A DNA stretch of 64,000 bases from Nonomuraea dietziae (GCF_014195505.1 NZ_JACIBV010000001.1:6324001-6388000), one strand, 5' to 3'. Positions 35,525 through 45,811 are shown, counted from the first letter of the stretch. Made by a program: numbers and translations. Notes: generated from the letters alone by a model not told the origin.

Positions 35525-35563
35525 TGAGAACTCCAGGGGGTGCGTGGTCGGCCGGGCCGTACG

Positions 35564-36370
35564 TCAGGGGAGGTCGAAGGGGAGCTTGATGCCGTCGAGC
35601 GCCGAGCCGCAGGCGCAGGTGCGCTCCTGGGGCAGGGCCTCGACCGCGTCGGCCACCAGGGAGCGCATCTTGGTCACGTTGGTCGCGAAGAAGCGCAGGA
35701 CCTCTTCGTGGGTGACGCCCTCGCCCGCCTCGACCCCGGCGTCATGGTCGGTGACCAGGGAGAGCGAGGTGTAGCAGAGGGCCAGCTCCCTGGCCAGCAC
35801 GGCCTCGGGGAAGCCGGTCATGCCGACGATCGTCCAGCCGTTGCGGGCGAACCACTGCGACTCGGCGCGGGTGGAGAAGCGCGGGCCTTCGATGACGACG
35901 AGGGTGCCGCCGTCGACGATGTCCCAGCCGCCCGAGCGGGCCGCGGAGACGGCCACCGCGCGCCCTGTGGGGCAGTAGGGGTCGGCGAAGGAGACGTGGA
36001 CGGCGCCGCCCGCGTCGTAGTAGGTCTGCACGCGGCCGGAGGTGCGGTCGACGAGCTGGTCGGGGACGACGATGGCGCCGGGCCCGTGCTCGGCCTTCAG
36101 GGAGCCGACCGCGCTGGGTGCCAGGACCTGGCGCACCCCGAGCGAACGCAGCGCCCACAGGTTGGCGCGGTAGGGGATGCGGTGAGGGGGGTGGCGGTGG
36201 TCACGGCCGTGCCGGGGGAGGAAGGCCACGGATCGCGCGCCGATGCGCCCGACCGTGACCACGTCGCTGGGCGGCCCGTAGGGCGTCGTGAGCTCGACTT
36301 CCTGGGCGTCGTCGAGCAGGGAGTAGAGCCCTGACCCGCCGATGACGCCGATATCTGCGCGATTGACCAT
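35564..36370 (-). CDS. mtnP: S-methyl-5'-thioadenosine phosphorylase (MTA phosphorylase)
   Basis: A 268-residue purine-nucleoside-phosphorylase-type enzyme that splits methylthioadenosine into adenine and methylthioribose-1-phosphate for methionine salvage. Signatures: IGVIGGSGLYSLL near residue 7, phosphate-site RHGRDHRHPPHRIPYRANLWAL near 54-75, substrate region EGPRFSTRAESQ near 165-177, and GMTGFPEAVLARE near 187. ATG 36370 fits the family start. The exact substrate (MTA versus inosine or guanosine) is predicted only. Confidence 0.93.
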   Translation of the reverse strand: MVNRADIGVIGGSGLYSLLDDAQEVELTTPYGPPSDVVTVGRIGARSVAFLPRHGRDHRHPPHRIPYRANLWALRSLGVRQVLAPSAVGSLKAEHGPGAIVVPDQLVDRTSGRVQTYYDAGGAVHVSFADPYCPTGRAVAVSAARSGGWDIVDGGTLVVIEGPRFSTRAESQWFARNGWTIVGMTGFPEAVLARELALCYTSLSLVTDHDAGVEAGEGVTHEEVLRFFATNVTKMRSLVADAVEALPQERTCACGSALDGIKLPFDLP

Positions 36371-36569
36371 GGGCGAGAGATTAGCGCCAAGGGCCGGAGC
36401 GCAGCAGGAGTAGAACGCGGTTCTGTGGACGAAGGCGGCGGGGGCGTAGGTGCTTGTGGACCACGGTGGCGAGGGAGGGGCGCCAGTGGACAACGGTCGC
36501 GGGGAGGAAGCTTATGGGCGTTACTCCGAAGAGTAGTCAAATGATCGCGAAGGGTATGCTCAGAGCGGT

Positions 36570-36664
36570 GCGTCCGAGAAGGACCAGCGCCTCCGAGAAA
36601 GAACAGTGCATCCGAGAAAGACCGGCGCATCCGAGAAGGACCAGTACGTCTGAGAAGGAGCTGA
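36570..36664 (+). repeat. Five 19-bp tandem repeats in the leader of the MFS gene
   Basis: Units start at 36570, 36589, 36608, 36627 and 36646, with consensus GCATCCGAGAAGGACCAGT. Spacing is exactly 19 bp. The fifth unit contributes GAAGGAG, the ribosome-binding site of the gene starting at 36669. Each other unit carries GAGAAGGAC or GAGAAAGA, weak versions of the same site. Confidence 0.88.
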
Positions 36665-36668
36665 CCCG

Positions 36669-38642
36669 ATGCAAGAGCGGCAGAAGGGCCTCGGCCTGAT
36701 CCTCGTCGCGCTCATGCTCGGCATGCTCCTGGCCGCCCTCGACCAGACCATCGTCTCCACCGCCCTGCCCACCATCGTCAGCGACCTCGGCGGCCTCGAG
36801 CAGCTCTCCTGGGTCGTCACCGGCTACCTGCTGGCCTCCACGGTCTCCACCCCGCTGTGGGGCAAACTGGGCGACCAGTACGGCCGCAAGAGCCTCTTCA
36901 TCGCCGCGATCGTCGTCTTCCTCATCGGCTCGGCCCTCTGCGGCCTCAGCCAGTCGATGGGCCAGCTCATCGCCTTCCGCTCCCTGCAGGGGCTCGGCGG
37001 CGGCGGCCTGATGGTCCTCGCGCAGGCCATCGTCGGCGACGTGGTCCCGCCCCGCGAACGCGGCAAGTACCAGGGCTTCTTCGGCGCCGTCTTCGCCGTC
37101 TCCAGCATCGTCGGCCCGCTCCTCGGCGGCTTCTTCGTCGACAACCTCTCCTGGCACTGGGTCTTCTACATCAACCTGCCCATCGCCGCCGTCGCGCTGA
37201 TCGTGATCGTCGCGGTGCTGCCCGGCAGGTCCACCCGCACCCACCACACGATCGACTACGCGGGAATGGCGCTGCTCGGCAGCGCGACCTCCTGCCTGGT
37301 CCTGCTGGCGACCTGGGGCGGCACCGTCTACCCGTGGTCCGACCCGATGATCTGGGGGCTGGGCCTGGCGGCGCTGGCCATGCTGGTGGGCTGGTGGTTC
37401 GTGGCGAGGGCCGCGGACGAGCCCGTCATGCCGCTGCGGCTGTTCGCGCTGCGCAGCTTCACCATGTCGTCCCTGGTGGGCTTCGTCGTCGGCTTCGGCA
37501 TGCTCGGCGCGCTGACGTATCTGCCGCTGTTCATCCAGGTCGTGTACGGCGTGAGCGCCACCCTGTCAGGGGTCCACCTGCTGCCCATGATGGCGGGAAT
37601 GCTCACCATGTCCATCGTGAGCGGCCAGGTCGTCTCGCGCACGGGTCGCTACAGGTTCTTCCCGATCCTCGGCACGGCCGTGGCGACGCTGGGGATGTTC
37701 CTGCTGTCCCGCCTGACCGAACACAGCTCCACCCTCACGATGAGCATCGACCTGCTCGTGCTGGGGGCCGGGCTCGGGATGGTGATGCAGGTGCTCGTCA
37801 TCGTCGTGCAGAACGCCGTGGGCTACGAGGACCTCGGCGTCGCCACCTCAGGCGCGATCTTCTTCCGCTCGATCGGCGGCTCGTTCGGCGTCGCCGTCCT
37901 CGGGGCGGTCTTCACCGGCCGGCTCAACGACGACCTGCGGGCGGTGGTCGCCACCGTACGGCTGCCCGCCGGGTTCGACCCCGCGCGGGTGCAGGAGGAC
38001 CCGACCGTCATCAGGAAGCTTCCCCCCGCGCTCGGCGCCGAGTTCCTGCACGTCTACGCCGACGCGATCTCCAGGGTGTTCGCCGTGGCGGCCCCGATCA
38101 TGTTCGTGGCGTTCGTGCTGTCATGGTTCATCCCCGAACAGCCGCTCAGGAAGACCGTGAAGGCCGTCGACCTTGGCGAGGGCCTGGGCGCCACGTCCGC
38201 CGAGCGCTCGTCGCTGGCCGAGGTCGAGCGAGGTCTGGTACGGCTGGCCGACAGCGACCTGCGTAAGGACTACTACGCCAGGCTCGGCGCGCTCGCGGGG
38301 CTCGACAACGTGCCCCCCGCCGGGGTCTGGATCATCGCCAGGCTCGGGGGTGAAGGCTGGGTCGGCGCCCAGGAGCTTGCCGACAGGGGCAGGGTCACCA
38401 GGGCGGAGGGCAGGCCGTACGCCGAGCAGCTGATCGAGGCCGGACTGCTCACGCGGTCGACGGACGGAGAGTCGCTGCGGCTGACGGCCTACGGCGAGCA
38501 CATGGCTGAGACCCTGCTCGCGCACGCAAGGCAGGGACTCAAGGAACTCATCGACGACTGGGGCCCGCACCCCGAGCTCCAGCACCTGCTGGACCGCCTG
38601 TGCCCAGAACTGCTGGGCGCCGAGGTGGACAGGCCTAGCTAG
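36669..38642 (+). CDS. MFS multidrug exporter, DHA2 (EmrB/QacA) family with C-terminal cytoplasmic domain
   Basis: A 657-residue major-facilitator drug/proton antiporter with 14 predicted membrane segments over the first 490 residues. DHA2 signatures: LDQTIVSTALPTIVSDLGG in helix 1 (about 24-42), GKLGDQYGRKSLF in the loop 2-3 motif A, and FFGAVFAVSSIVGPLLGGFFVD for motif C. The extra 150-residue C-terminal tail (about 505-655) includes a helical, winged-helix-like part (AQELADRGRVTRAEGRPYAEQL), which is seen in some actinobacterial members. ATG 36669 has GAAGGAG upstream, within the last leader repeat. It overlaps the end of the convergent FmdB-like gene by 8 bp. Substrate unknown. Confidence 0.93.
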   Translation: MQERQKGLGLILVALMLGMLLAALDQTIVSTALPTIVSDLGGLEQLSWVVTGYLLASTVSTPLWGKLGDQYGRKSLFIAAIVVFLIGSALCGLSQSMGQLIAFRSLQGLGGGGLMVLAQAIVGDVVPPRERGKYQGFFGAVFAVSSIVGPLLGGFFVDNLSWHWVFYINLPIAAVALIVIVAVLPGRSTRTHHTIDYAGMALLGSATSCLVLLATWGGTVYPWSDPMIWGLGLAALAMLVGWWFVARAADEPVMPLRLFALRSFTMSSLVGFVVGFGMLGALTYLPLFIQVVYGVSATLSGVHLLPMMAGMLTMSIVSGQVVSRTGRYRFFPILGTAVATLGMFLLSRLTEHSSTLTMSIDLLVLGAGLGMVMQVLVIVVQNAVGYEDLGVATSGAIFFRSIGGSFGVAVLGAVFTGRLNDDLRAVVATVRLPAGFDPARVQEDPTVIRKLPPALGAEFLHVYADAISRVFAVAAPIMFVAFVLSWFIPEQPLRKTVKAVDLGEGLGATSAERSSLAEVERGLVRLADSDLRKDYYARLGALAGLDNVPPAGVWIIARLGGEGWVGAQELADRGRVTRAEGRPYAEQLIEAGLLTRSTDGESLRLTAYGEHMAETLLAHARQGLKELIDDWGPHPELQHLLDRLCPELLGAEVDRPS

Positions 38643-38925
38643 AGGCGGCGCTGGAGGCGGCGGGAGCGGGGGTCGCGGCCGCGGCGGGGGTGGAGGTGCT
38701 CTCAGCGGGCTTGGCGGGGGTCGTCGTCGGCGTGCTGGTCGCGGACGAGGACCGGTTGTCGGTGCGGTAGAAGCCCGAGCCCTTGAAAACGATGCCGACG
38801 GCCGAGAAAACCTTGCGCAGCTGTCCCTCGCAGTTGGGGCAGATGGTCAAAGCGTCGTCCGAGAACTTCTGGACGACCTCGAGCGGTTGACCGCAGTCGT
38901 TGCAGACGTACTGGTACGTGGGCAC
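38635..38925 (-). CDS. FmdB-family zinc ribbon protein
   Basis: A 96-residue protein whose first 55 residues form a FmdB-type zinc ribbon: MPTYQYVCNDCG, then TICPNCEGQLRKVFSAVGIVFKGSGFYRTD, with two CxxC pairs. The remaining 40 residues are a Ser/Thr/Ala/Pro-rich disordered tail. Such small regulators are common in Actinobacteria, and their targets are unknown. Confidence 0.93.
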   Translation of the reverse strand: MPTYQYVCNDCGQPLEVVQKFSDDALTICPNCEGQLRKVFSAVGIVFKGSGFYRTDNRSSSATSTPTTTPAKPAESTSTPAAAATPAPAASSAASS

Positions 38926-38991
38926 GCGCTCCTCCTCAGGTTGGCACTCGACGCACGCGACTGCTAATCATAAACGCTCCTTGGGTGCGAC

Positions 38992-40497
38992 TCATTCCAT
39001 ACCGCGCTCGCCGTACCATCCGGCCAGCTTGCCCCTGCGGCTGACCGCCCGCAGCCGCCGTTCGACCTGCTCCCGGCAGGAGGCGGTGGTGACGACCAGC
39101 AGCTGGTCCTCGGACCTCAGCCTGGTGGTGCCCGTCGGCACGAACGTACGGCCCTCGCGGACGATCAGCGTGACGGCCGCGTCGACGGGCAGCCGCAGCT
39201 CGAAGACCTCCACGCCGTGCAGGAGCGAGCCCTGAGGCACCTTGACCTGGAGCAGGTCGGCGTTCAGCTGCTCCAGGGGCGCGGACTCCACGTCGAGGTC
39301 GCGCGCCTCGCCTTCGGCGGCCACGCCGAGCACTCTGGCGACGTAGGGCAGCGTGGGGCCCTGCAGCAGCGTGAACACGATCACGATGACGAAGACCTGG
39401 TTGAACAGGTGCTCGGCATGGCCCACGCCCGCGGCCCACGGAATCGTGGCCAGCACGATCGGCACCGCGCCGCGCAGCCCCGCCCACGACAGGAACGCCT
39501 GTTCTCGCCAGTCGATGCCGTCGAGGCGGGCCAGCCTGACCAGGAAGGCGCAGGCGATCACCGACAGCGGTCTGGCCAGCAGGACCAGGACCGTTCCCGC
39601 GATGAGCCCCGGCACGACGTCCACCGGCATCTCGAGTGGACTGGCCAGCAGGCCCAGCATCACGAACAGGCCGATCTGCGCGAGCCACGCCGCGCCCTCG
39701 GCGAAACCGCGGGTGGCCGCCCTGTGCGGGAGCCTGGCGTTGCCGAGGATCAGCGCCGTCAGGTAGACGGCCAGGAAGCCCGAACCGTGCAGGAGCACGG
39801 CGCCGCCGTACGCCACGAAGGTGAGCGCCAGCACCGCGATCGGGTACAGGCCCGAGGCCGGCAGGGCCACGCGGCGCAGGGCGTAGGCGCCCGCCGGGCC
39901 CAGCAGCCCCGCCACCGCCGCGCCGATGGCCAGCTCCATCGCCGCGTGCATGACGAACTCGCCCACGCTCGGCACGGGCTTGCCCACCTGGCTGAGCAGC
40001 ACCACCACGATGACCGTGGGCGCGTCGTTGAACCCGGACTCCGCCTCGAGGATCCCCGACAGCCTGGTGGGCAACGGGAGGCGACGCAGCACGGAGAAGA
40101 CCGCGGCGGCGTCGGTGGAGGCGAGGACCGCGCCGAGTATCAGCGCGGTGCGCCAGTCGGCTCCGAGCAGCCCCTGGACGGCAAGCGCCACCACCACGAT
40201 GCTGACGGCCACCCCGAGCGTGGCCAGAGCCATCGCGGTGGGCACGGATTTTCGGACGTGGCTCCATGTCGTGGTCAGGCCGCCTTCGGCCAGGATCAGC
40301 GCCAGCGCGCCGAGGCCGACCTGCTGAGCGATCATCGGATCGTCGAAGGGGATGCCGAAGCCGCTCTCGCCGAGCAGGAAACCGAAGCCGAGGAAGAGCA
40401 GGAGGCTGGGCAGGCCGCTGCGGTGCGCGACCCTGACCGAGGCGATGGCCGCGATGACGACGACCGCTCCGAGAAGAAGCCAGACGTCGAGCTTCAT
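38992..40497 (-). CDS. Cation/proton antiporter, CPA1 family, with TrkA-C domain
   Basis: A 501-residue potassium- or sodium/proton antiporter (NhaP2/CvrA type). Twelve or so membrane segments fill residues 1-390, with the core signatures ASTDAAAVFSVLR and LEAESGFNDAPTVIVVV near 128-165 (the ND-type ion site) and SWAGLRGAVPIVLATIP near 345. The C-terminus is a cytosolic TrkA-C domain (about 415-490: VFELRLPVDAAVTLIVREGRTFVPTGTTRL), which usually binds nucleotides or ions for gating. ATG 40497 chosen from the first membrane helix. Reverse-strand frames over it are shadows. Confidence 0.93.
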   Translation of the reverse strand: MKLDVWLLLGAVVVIAAIASVRVAHRSGLPSLLLFLGFGFLLGESGFGIPFDDPMIAQQVGLGALALILAEGGLTTTWSHVRKSVPTAMALATLGVAVSIVVVALAVQGLLGADWRTALILGAVLASTDAAAVFSVLRRLPLPTRLSGILEAESGFNDAPTVIVVVLLSQVGKPVPSVGEFVMHAAMELAIGAAVAGLLGPAGAYALRRVALPASGLYPIAVLALTFVAYGGAVLLHGSGFLAVYLTALILGNARLPHRAATRGFAEGAAWLAQIGLFVMLGLLASPLEMPVDVVPGLIAGTVLVLLARPLSVIACAFLVRLARLDGIDWREQAFLSWAGLRGAVPIVLATIPWAAGVGHAEHLFNQVFVIVIVFTLLQGPTLPYVARVLGVAAEGEARDLDVESAPLEQLNADLLQVKVPQGSLLHGVEVFELRLPVDAAVTLIVREGRTFVPTGTTRLRSEDQLLVVTTASCREQVERRLRAVSRRGKLAGWYGERGME

Positions 40498-40581
40498 CCG
40501 GCCCCCTCTCTGTTTCCTGAGGGCTATTGTCGCGTACATAAGCCGCTAGTCCGGACTGCCGGCCAGCGCTATGCTCGCGCG

Positions 40582-41532
40582 ATGTTACGCCGTTTTATGA
40601 TCATCGGCGGTTTGCTGGTCGCGATGGTGCTCGCGGGTGGATTCGCCCTGCTGATGCAGCGACAGTACGTCTATGACGGGAACATCCGGCGGATCGCCGA
40701 GCCCTTTCCCGTCGAGTCCGAGCGCCCCGGCAAGACGGTGGGCGAGGCGCAGAACTGGCTGCTCATCGGCTCGGACCGGCGTCCGGGCGAGCAGGGCGCG
40801 CAACGCGCCGACACGATCATGATTCTTCATCTTCCCGCCGATCGACGGCGGATCTACGTCGTCGGCATCCCACGTGACGCCTACGTCCCCATCAAGGGCC
40901 ACGGGAACGACAAGATCAACGCCAGTTACGCCTATGGCGGTCCCCGACTGCTGATCTCGACGGTGGAACGTTTCACGGGCGTGCGGATCGACCACTTCGC
41001 CGCCGTCGACTTCGCCGGGTTCGTCGCCATGACCAGAGCGCTCGGCGGCGTGGACGTGTACGTGGCCCGCACGACCTACGATCCGATGAACAAGGTGACC
41101 TGGAAGCAGGGCAAGGTCCACCTGGACGGCGAGCAGAGCCTCCTGTTCGTACGGCAGCGCTACAACCTGCCGGGCGGCGACTTCGACAGGATCAGGCGGC
41201 AGCAGGCCGTGATCAAGGCCATGGGGCGGAAGCTGCGTGACAGCAGCCTGTTCGCCATCGACGCGTTCCTGCAGGAGTCGACCAAGTCGCTCAGCGTGGA
41301 CCCGGGCGTGACCATGAGCCTCCTTCGCGGCCTGGCGTTCGACCTTCGAGGGGTCGAGGACCTGACCGCCCTCACCACGCCGCACCTCGGCTCGGCGACC
41401 ATCAGGGGCGCCAGCGTGGTGAAGATCGACGAGAAGAAGGCGGAGAAGCTGTTCGCGGCCGTCAGGCAGGACGCCCTCGCCGACTACGTGGAGGCGAACG
41501 GCGGGATCAACGATACGGAGTTGCTGTACTGA
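40582..41532 (+). CDS. LytR-CpsA-Psr (LCP) family cell-wall glycopolymer ligase
   Basis: A 316-residue membrane-anchored LCP enzyme that transfers undecaprenyl-linked glycopolymers to peptidoglycan. One N-terminal membrane segment (about 5-24) precedes the LCP domain: NWLLIGSDRRPGEQGAQRADTIMILHL (about 59-85, with the Arg/Asp lipid phosphate site), VVGIPRDAYVPI, NDKINASYAYGG, LGGVDVYV, and FVRQRYNLPGGDFDRIRRQQ (about 193-212). All the usual charged residues are present. ATG 40582; the much longer same-frame reading upstream lies antisense to the antiporter and is an artefact. Confidence 0.95.
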   Translation: MLRRFMIIGGLLVAMVLAGGFALLMQRQYVYDGNIRRIAEPFPVESERPGKTVGEAQNWLLIGSDRRPGEQGAQRADTIMILHLPADRRRIYVVGIPRDAYVPIKGHGNDKINASYAYGGPRLLISTVERFTGVRIDHFAAVDFAGFVAMTRALGGVDVYVARTTYDPMNKVTWKQGKVHLDGEQSLLFVRQRYNLPGGDFDRIRRQQAVIKAMGRKLRDSSLFAIDAFLQESTKSLSVDPGVTMSLLRGLAFDLRGVEDLTALTTPHLGSATIRGASVVKIDEKKAEKLFAAVRQDALADYVEANGGINDTELLY

Positions 41533-42094
41533 GGTTGACCAGGCCCCCGGGGTGGACCGCCCAGCGGACGGGCTGGTCGTGGGGCTCGGAGGGGACGCCG
41601 TCGATCAGTTCGTCGTCGTGCAGGAGGGCGACGGTCGGCACGTTGGGGCCCACTCTTGCCAGCGCGCGGTCGTAGGAGCCGCCGCCGCGGCCCAGCCGTA
41701 CGCCCGAGGTTCTGTCGACGGCCAGGGCAGGGACGATCACCAGCGCGGCGGTGCGGATCGTCTCGACGCCCCTGCGCGTGTCGACCGGCTCCATGATCCC
41801 GAACCGCCCGGGCGCGAGCGTGTCCGGGCCGTCGTAGACCGCCCAGTCGAGATCGTCGTCGTCGCGCAGCACCGGCAGCATCACGGTCGCGCCGTGCTTC
41901 CACAGGGCGAACACCAGTCCGTGTGTCTCGGGTTCGTCGCCGATCGACCAGTAGCAGGCCACCAGCCCGGCCATCTGGACCCATGGCTGGTCGAGCAGCG
42001 TTTCGCGGATCCGCCGCGCGTTCTCCCGCCTCTTCTGCTCGGGAATGGCGGCGCGCTGCCTCGTCAGCTTGAGGCGCAGGTTCAGCTTGTCCAC
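41507..42094 (-). CDS. 5-formyltetrahydrofolate cyclo-ligase
   Basis: A 195-residue ATP-dependent enzyme converting 5-formyl-THF to 5,10-methenyl-THF. Features: an N-terminal helical part (RLTRQRAAIPEQKRRENARRIRE-type), FALWKHGATVMLPVL, then GRFGIMEP, and the ATP/Mg site VRLGRGGGSYDRALA near 148-162. GTG 42094 has GGAGG 7 bp upstream. It diverges from galU (start 42120) with only 25 bp between starts, so the two promoters overlap. Its 3' end overlaps the convergent LCP gene by 26 bp. Confidence 0.93.
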   Translation of the reverse strand: MDKLNLRLKLTRQRAAIPEQKRRENARRIRETLLDQPWVQMAGLVACYWSIGDEPETHGLVFALWKHGATVMLPVLRDDDDLDWAVYDGPDTLAPGRFGIMEPVDTRRGVETIRTAALVIVPALAVDRTSGVRLGRGGGSYDRALARVGPNVPTVALLHDDELIDGVPSEPHDQPVRWAVHPGGLVNLSTATPYR

Positions 42095-42119
42095 AGATAC
42101 CTCCAGTAGGGTCGCCTGT

Positions 42120-43008
<889 letters not shown>

Positions 43009-43022
<14 letters not shown>

Positions 43023-44196
43023 CGCGCACCTGGCCGACATCCTCGCCACGGTTCGCACGCTGGCCCCGCTCGAGCTCGAGCTCGAGCGGGCGCTCGGCAC
43101 GACGCTGGCCGAGGAGGTCTCCTCGCCGGTGCCGCTGCCGCCCTTCGACAATTCCGCGATGGACGGCTATGCCGTCAGGGCGGCCGACGTCGCCGCCGCG
43201 CCGGTGTCGCTTCCCGTCATCGACGACATCGCGGCGGGGTCGGGCGAGCTCAGGGCGATCGGCCAGGGGCATGCCGTACGCATCATGACCGGCGCGCCGC
43301 TGCCCGCGGGCGCCGACGCGGTCGTGCCGGTGGAGTGGACCGACGGCGGCACCGTCACCGTGCGCATCGACCGTCCCGTGCGGGAGGGCAACGCCGTACG
43401 GCGGGCGGGGGAGGACGTGCAGGCCGGTGAGGTCGTGCTCAAGCCCGGCACCACGATCGGCGCCGCCCAGCTCGGCATCATCGCGGGCACCGGACGCCGT
43501 CGCGTCTGGGTGCGCCCGCGTCCGCGCGTCGTCGTGCTCTCGACGGGCGCCGAGCTCGTCGAGCCCGGCACGCAGCTGGGCCCGGGCCAGATCTGGGACT
43601 CCAACAGCTTCACTCTCACCGCCGCCGTCCGCGAGGCCGGTGGCGACGGCTTCCGCGCGGGCACGGTGACCGACGACCCCGCCGCCTTCCTCGACCAGCT
43701 CGACGCCCAGCTCGTGCGCGCCGACGCCGTCATCACCAGCGGCGGGGTCTCCATGGGTGCCTACGAGCCGGTCAAGGAGGCGCTCGGCCCGCTCGGCACC
43801 GTCAGGTTCGAGAAGGTCGCCATGCAGCCGGGCATGCCGCAGGGCTTCGGCGTGGTCGGCGACGACCAGGTCCCGATCTTCACCCTGCCCGGCAACCCGG
43901 TCTCGTCCTACGTCTCCTTCCAGCTGTTCGTACGGCCGGCGCTGCGCAAGATGCGCGGCCTGCCCGCAGGACCTCCCGCCACACGCCCGGCGCACCTCCT
44001 CGCGCCCCTGCACTCGCCCGAGGGTAAGCGGTCGTTCCTGCGCGGGGTGCTGGCCGACGACGGCACGGTCACGCCGGTCCACGGGCAGGGCTCGCACCAG
44101 CTGGCCGCGCTCGCCCTGGCCAACTGCCTCATCATGGTGCCCGAGCAGGTCACCGAGGTGCCTTCAGGAGCTTCTGTACAGGTGATTCGGATATGA
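43009..44196 (+). CDS. moeA: Molybdopterin molybdenumtransferase MoeA / Glp (gephyrin-like)
   Basis: A 395-residue MoeA-type enzyme that inserts molybdate into adenylated molybdopterin. Signatures: PPFDNSAMDGYAVRAAD (about 40-56), RIMTGAPLPAGADAVVPVE (about 87-105), GTGRRRVWVRPRPRVVVLSTGAEL, and the MoCF motif SGGVSMGAYEPVKEAL with LPGNPVSS. It begins inside galU and is followed at once by moaC and mog. In Actinobacteria the MoeA copy between galU and the GNAT/glpR genes is also known as Glp, which binds FtsZ and the membrane protein GlpR. Both roles are possible here; the following moaC and mog favour at least a cofactor role. Confidence 0.92.
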
Positions 44197-44663
44197 GTGG
44201 TTTCACGCATCTCGACGAGACAGGCGCGGCGCGCATGGTCGACGTCGCAGGAAAGGACGTCTCCGTCCGTACGGCCACCGCCACGGGGCGGGTCGTGCTC
44301 TCGCAGGAGGTCGTCGCGCTGCTGCGCTCGGGCGAGGTCCCCAAGGGCGACGCCCTAGGCGTAGCCCGCATCGCGGGCATCATGGGGGCCAAGCGCACGC
44401 CCGACCTCATCCCGCTGTGCCACCCGATCGCGCTGCACGGCGTGTCGGTGACGCTCGCCGTGGGCGACTCGGGGGTGGAGATCACCTGCGTGGTGAAGAC
44501 CGCCGACAGGACCGGCGTCGAGATGGAGGCGCTGACCGCGGTCACCGTGGCGGGCCTCGCGCTCATCGACATGGTGAAGGCGGTGGACCCCGCGGCAGTG
44601 ATCACCGACGTGCGCGTGGAGGAGAAGACCGGCGGCAAGACCGGACTCTGGAGACGTCCTTGA
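44193..44663 (+). CDS. moaC: Cyclic pyranopterin monophosphate synthase MoaC
   Basis: A 156-residue enzyme for the first stage of molybdenum cofactor synthesis, acting after MoaA. Family motifs: GAARMVDVAGKDVSVRTATA, then GVARIAGIMGAKRTPDLIPLCHPI with the conserved His, then GVEMEALTAVTVAGLALIDMVKAVD with catalytic Lys region KTGGKTG at the end. ATGA overlap with moeA (44193-44196) and TTGA overlap with mog show coupling. Confidence 0.96.
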   Translation: MSGFTHLDETGAARMVDVAGKDVSVRTATATGRVVLSQEVVALLRSGEVPKGDALGVARIAGIMGAKRTPDLIPLCHPIALHGVSVTLAVGDSGVEITCVVKTADRTGVEMEALTAVTVAGLALIDMVKAVDPAAVITDVRVEEKTGGKTGLWRRP

Positions 44664-45136
44664 TCCGCGCGCTGGTCATCACCGTCTCGAACCGCGCCTC
44701 GGCGGGCGTCTACGCCGACAAGTCGGGGCCGCTCCTCGCCTCGCTCCTGTCCGAAGCGGGCTGCGCGGTGACCGGGCCCGTCGTGGTGCCCGACGGGCCG
44801 CCGGTGGAGGAGGAGCTGCGGGCAGGGGTCGCCAGGGGCTACGAGGTGATCGTCACGACCGGCGGCACCGGGCTGACGCCCCAGGACCTCACCCCGGAGA
44901 TGACGGCCAAGGTCATTTCCCGGGAAATTCCTGGCATCGCCGAGGCCATCAGACAGGCGAACAGGGCCCAAGTGCCGACCTCGGTCCTGTCTCGCGGACT
45001 GGCGGGACAGGCGGGCGGCACGCTCATCGTCAATCTGCCCGGCTCCTCGGGAGGCGTCAGGGACGGCGTCGCCGTCCTCGCGCCCATCCTGGCGCACGCC
45101 GTCGACCAGATCCGCGGCGGCGACCACCCACGCTGA
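44660..45136 (+). CDS. Molybdenum cofactor biosynthesis protein MogA/MoaB
   Basis: A 158-residue molybdopterin adenylyltransferase-type protein. It starts at TTG 44660, overlapping the moaC stop as TTGA. Motifs: ALVITVSNRASAGVYADKSGP, GYEVIVTTGGTGLTPQDLTPE (the MPT-binding loop), and NLPGSSGGVRDGV. Catalytic Asp and Thr positions look intact. Together with moaC and moeA it completes the later cofactor steps; moaA, moaD and moaE are not in the window. Confidence 0.93.
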   Translation: MIRALVITVSNRASAGVYADKSGPLLASLLSEAGCAVTGPVVVPDGPPVEEELRAGVARGYEVIVTTGGTGLTPQDLTPEMTAKVISREIPGIAEAIRQANRAQVPTSVLSRGLAGQAGGTLIVNLPGSSGGVRDGVAVLAPILAHAVDQIRGGDHPR

Positions 45137-45187
45137 CCTCCTGCCGATCCATGGCGGCTTCCTGCGTCTTGGGGGGATGATGAGGAT

Positions 45188-45811
45188 GTGGATCGACTTC
45201 GTGGCTGGCCGGTGACCCTGACAGAGGGGCCGGTGGGGTTGCGCCCGCTACGCCTTGGCGACGTGCGCGTCTGGCGCGACACCCGCCTGCGCAACGCCGA
45301 CTGGCTACGTCCATGGGAGCCGAGCAACCCCGAGACGCCGCTGTTCAGGACCGGGCTCGGGCCGTACCTGTCGATGGTGACCACCCTGCGCAGAGAGGCC
45401 CGTCAGGGGCTGTCCATGCCGTGGGTCGTCACCCATGAAGGCCGCTTCGCCGGCCAGCTCACCGTCGGCGCCATCGTCTGGGGCTCGGCGCGCTCCGCGC
45501 AGGTCGGCTACTGGATCGACGGCGCGCTGGCCGGACGCGGCATCACACCCACCGCCCTGGCCATGGCGGTGGACCACTGTTTCTTCACCACGGGCCTGCA
45601 CAGACTCGAGGCCAACATCCGTCCCGAGAACCACGCCAGCCGCAGAGTGGTTGAGAAGCTGGGGTTCAGGGAAGAAGGCATTCGTCGGCGTCAACTCCAC
45701 ATCGACGGGGCCTGGCGGGACCACATCTGCTACGCGTTGACCGTGGAGGACGTCCCTCGCGGGCTGCTCGTCCAGTGGCGTCGCGCCGGTTCATCACATG
45801 AAGAGGTTTGA
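45188..45811 (+). CDS. GNAT-family N-acetyltransferase, RimJ/RimL-like
   Basis: A 207-residue acetyltransferase. It has VGLRPLRLGDVRVW, QVGYWIDGALAGRGITPTALAMAVDHCF giving the acetyl-CoA Gly-x-Gly/Ala loop near 112-125, and LHRLEANIRPENHASRRVVEKLGFREEGIRR, the hallmark of RimJ/RimL types. GTG 45188. It lies between mog and glpR/sepX, a position conserved in Actinobacteria. The acetylated protein is unknown. Confidence 0.93.
   Translation: MDRLRGWPVTLTEGPVGLRPLRLGDVRVWRDTRLRNADWLRPWEPSNPETPLFRTGLGPYLSMVTTLRREARQGLSMPWVVTHEGRFAGQLTVGAIVWGSARSAQVGYWIDGALAGRGITPTALAMAVDHCFFTTGLHRLEANIRPENHASRRVVEKLGFREEGIRRRQLHIDGAWRDHICYALTVEDVPRGLLVQWRRAGSSHEEV

Noticed and set aside
36570..36664. Short regular repeats considered as a CRISPR array
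   Set aside because: Units are 19 bp, directly adjacent with no spacers, and no cas gene is near. No CRISPR array is visible anywhere in the window.
39217..40581. Long in-frame extension upstream of the LCP gene
   Set aside because: It lies antisense to the antiporter; the LCP membrane helix begins right at ATG 40582.
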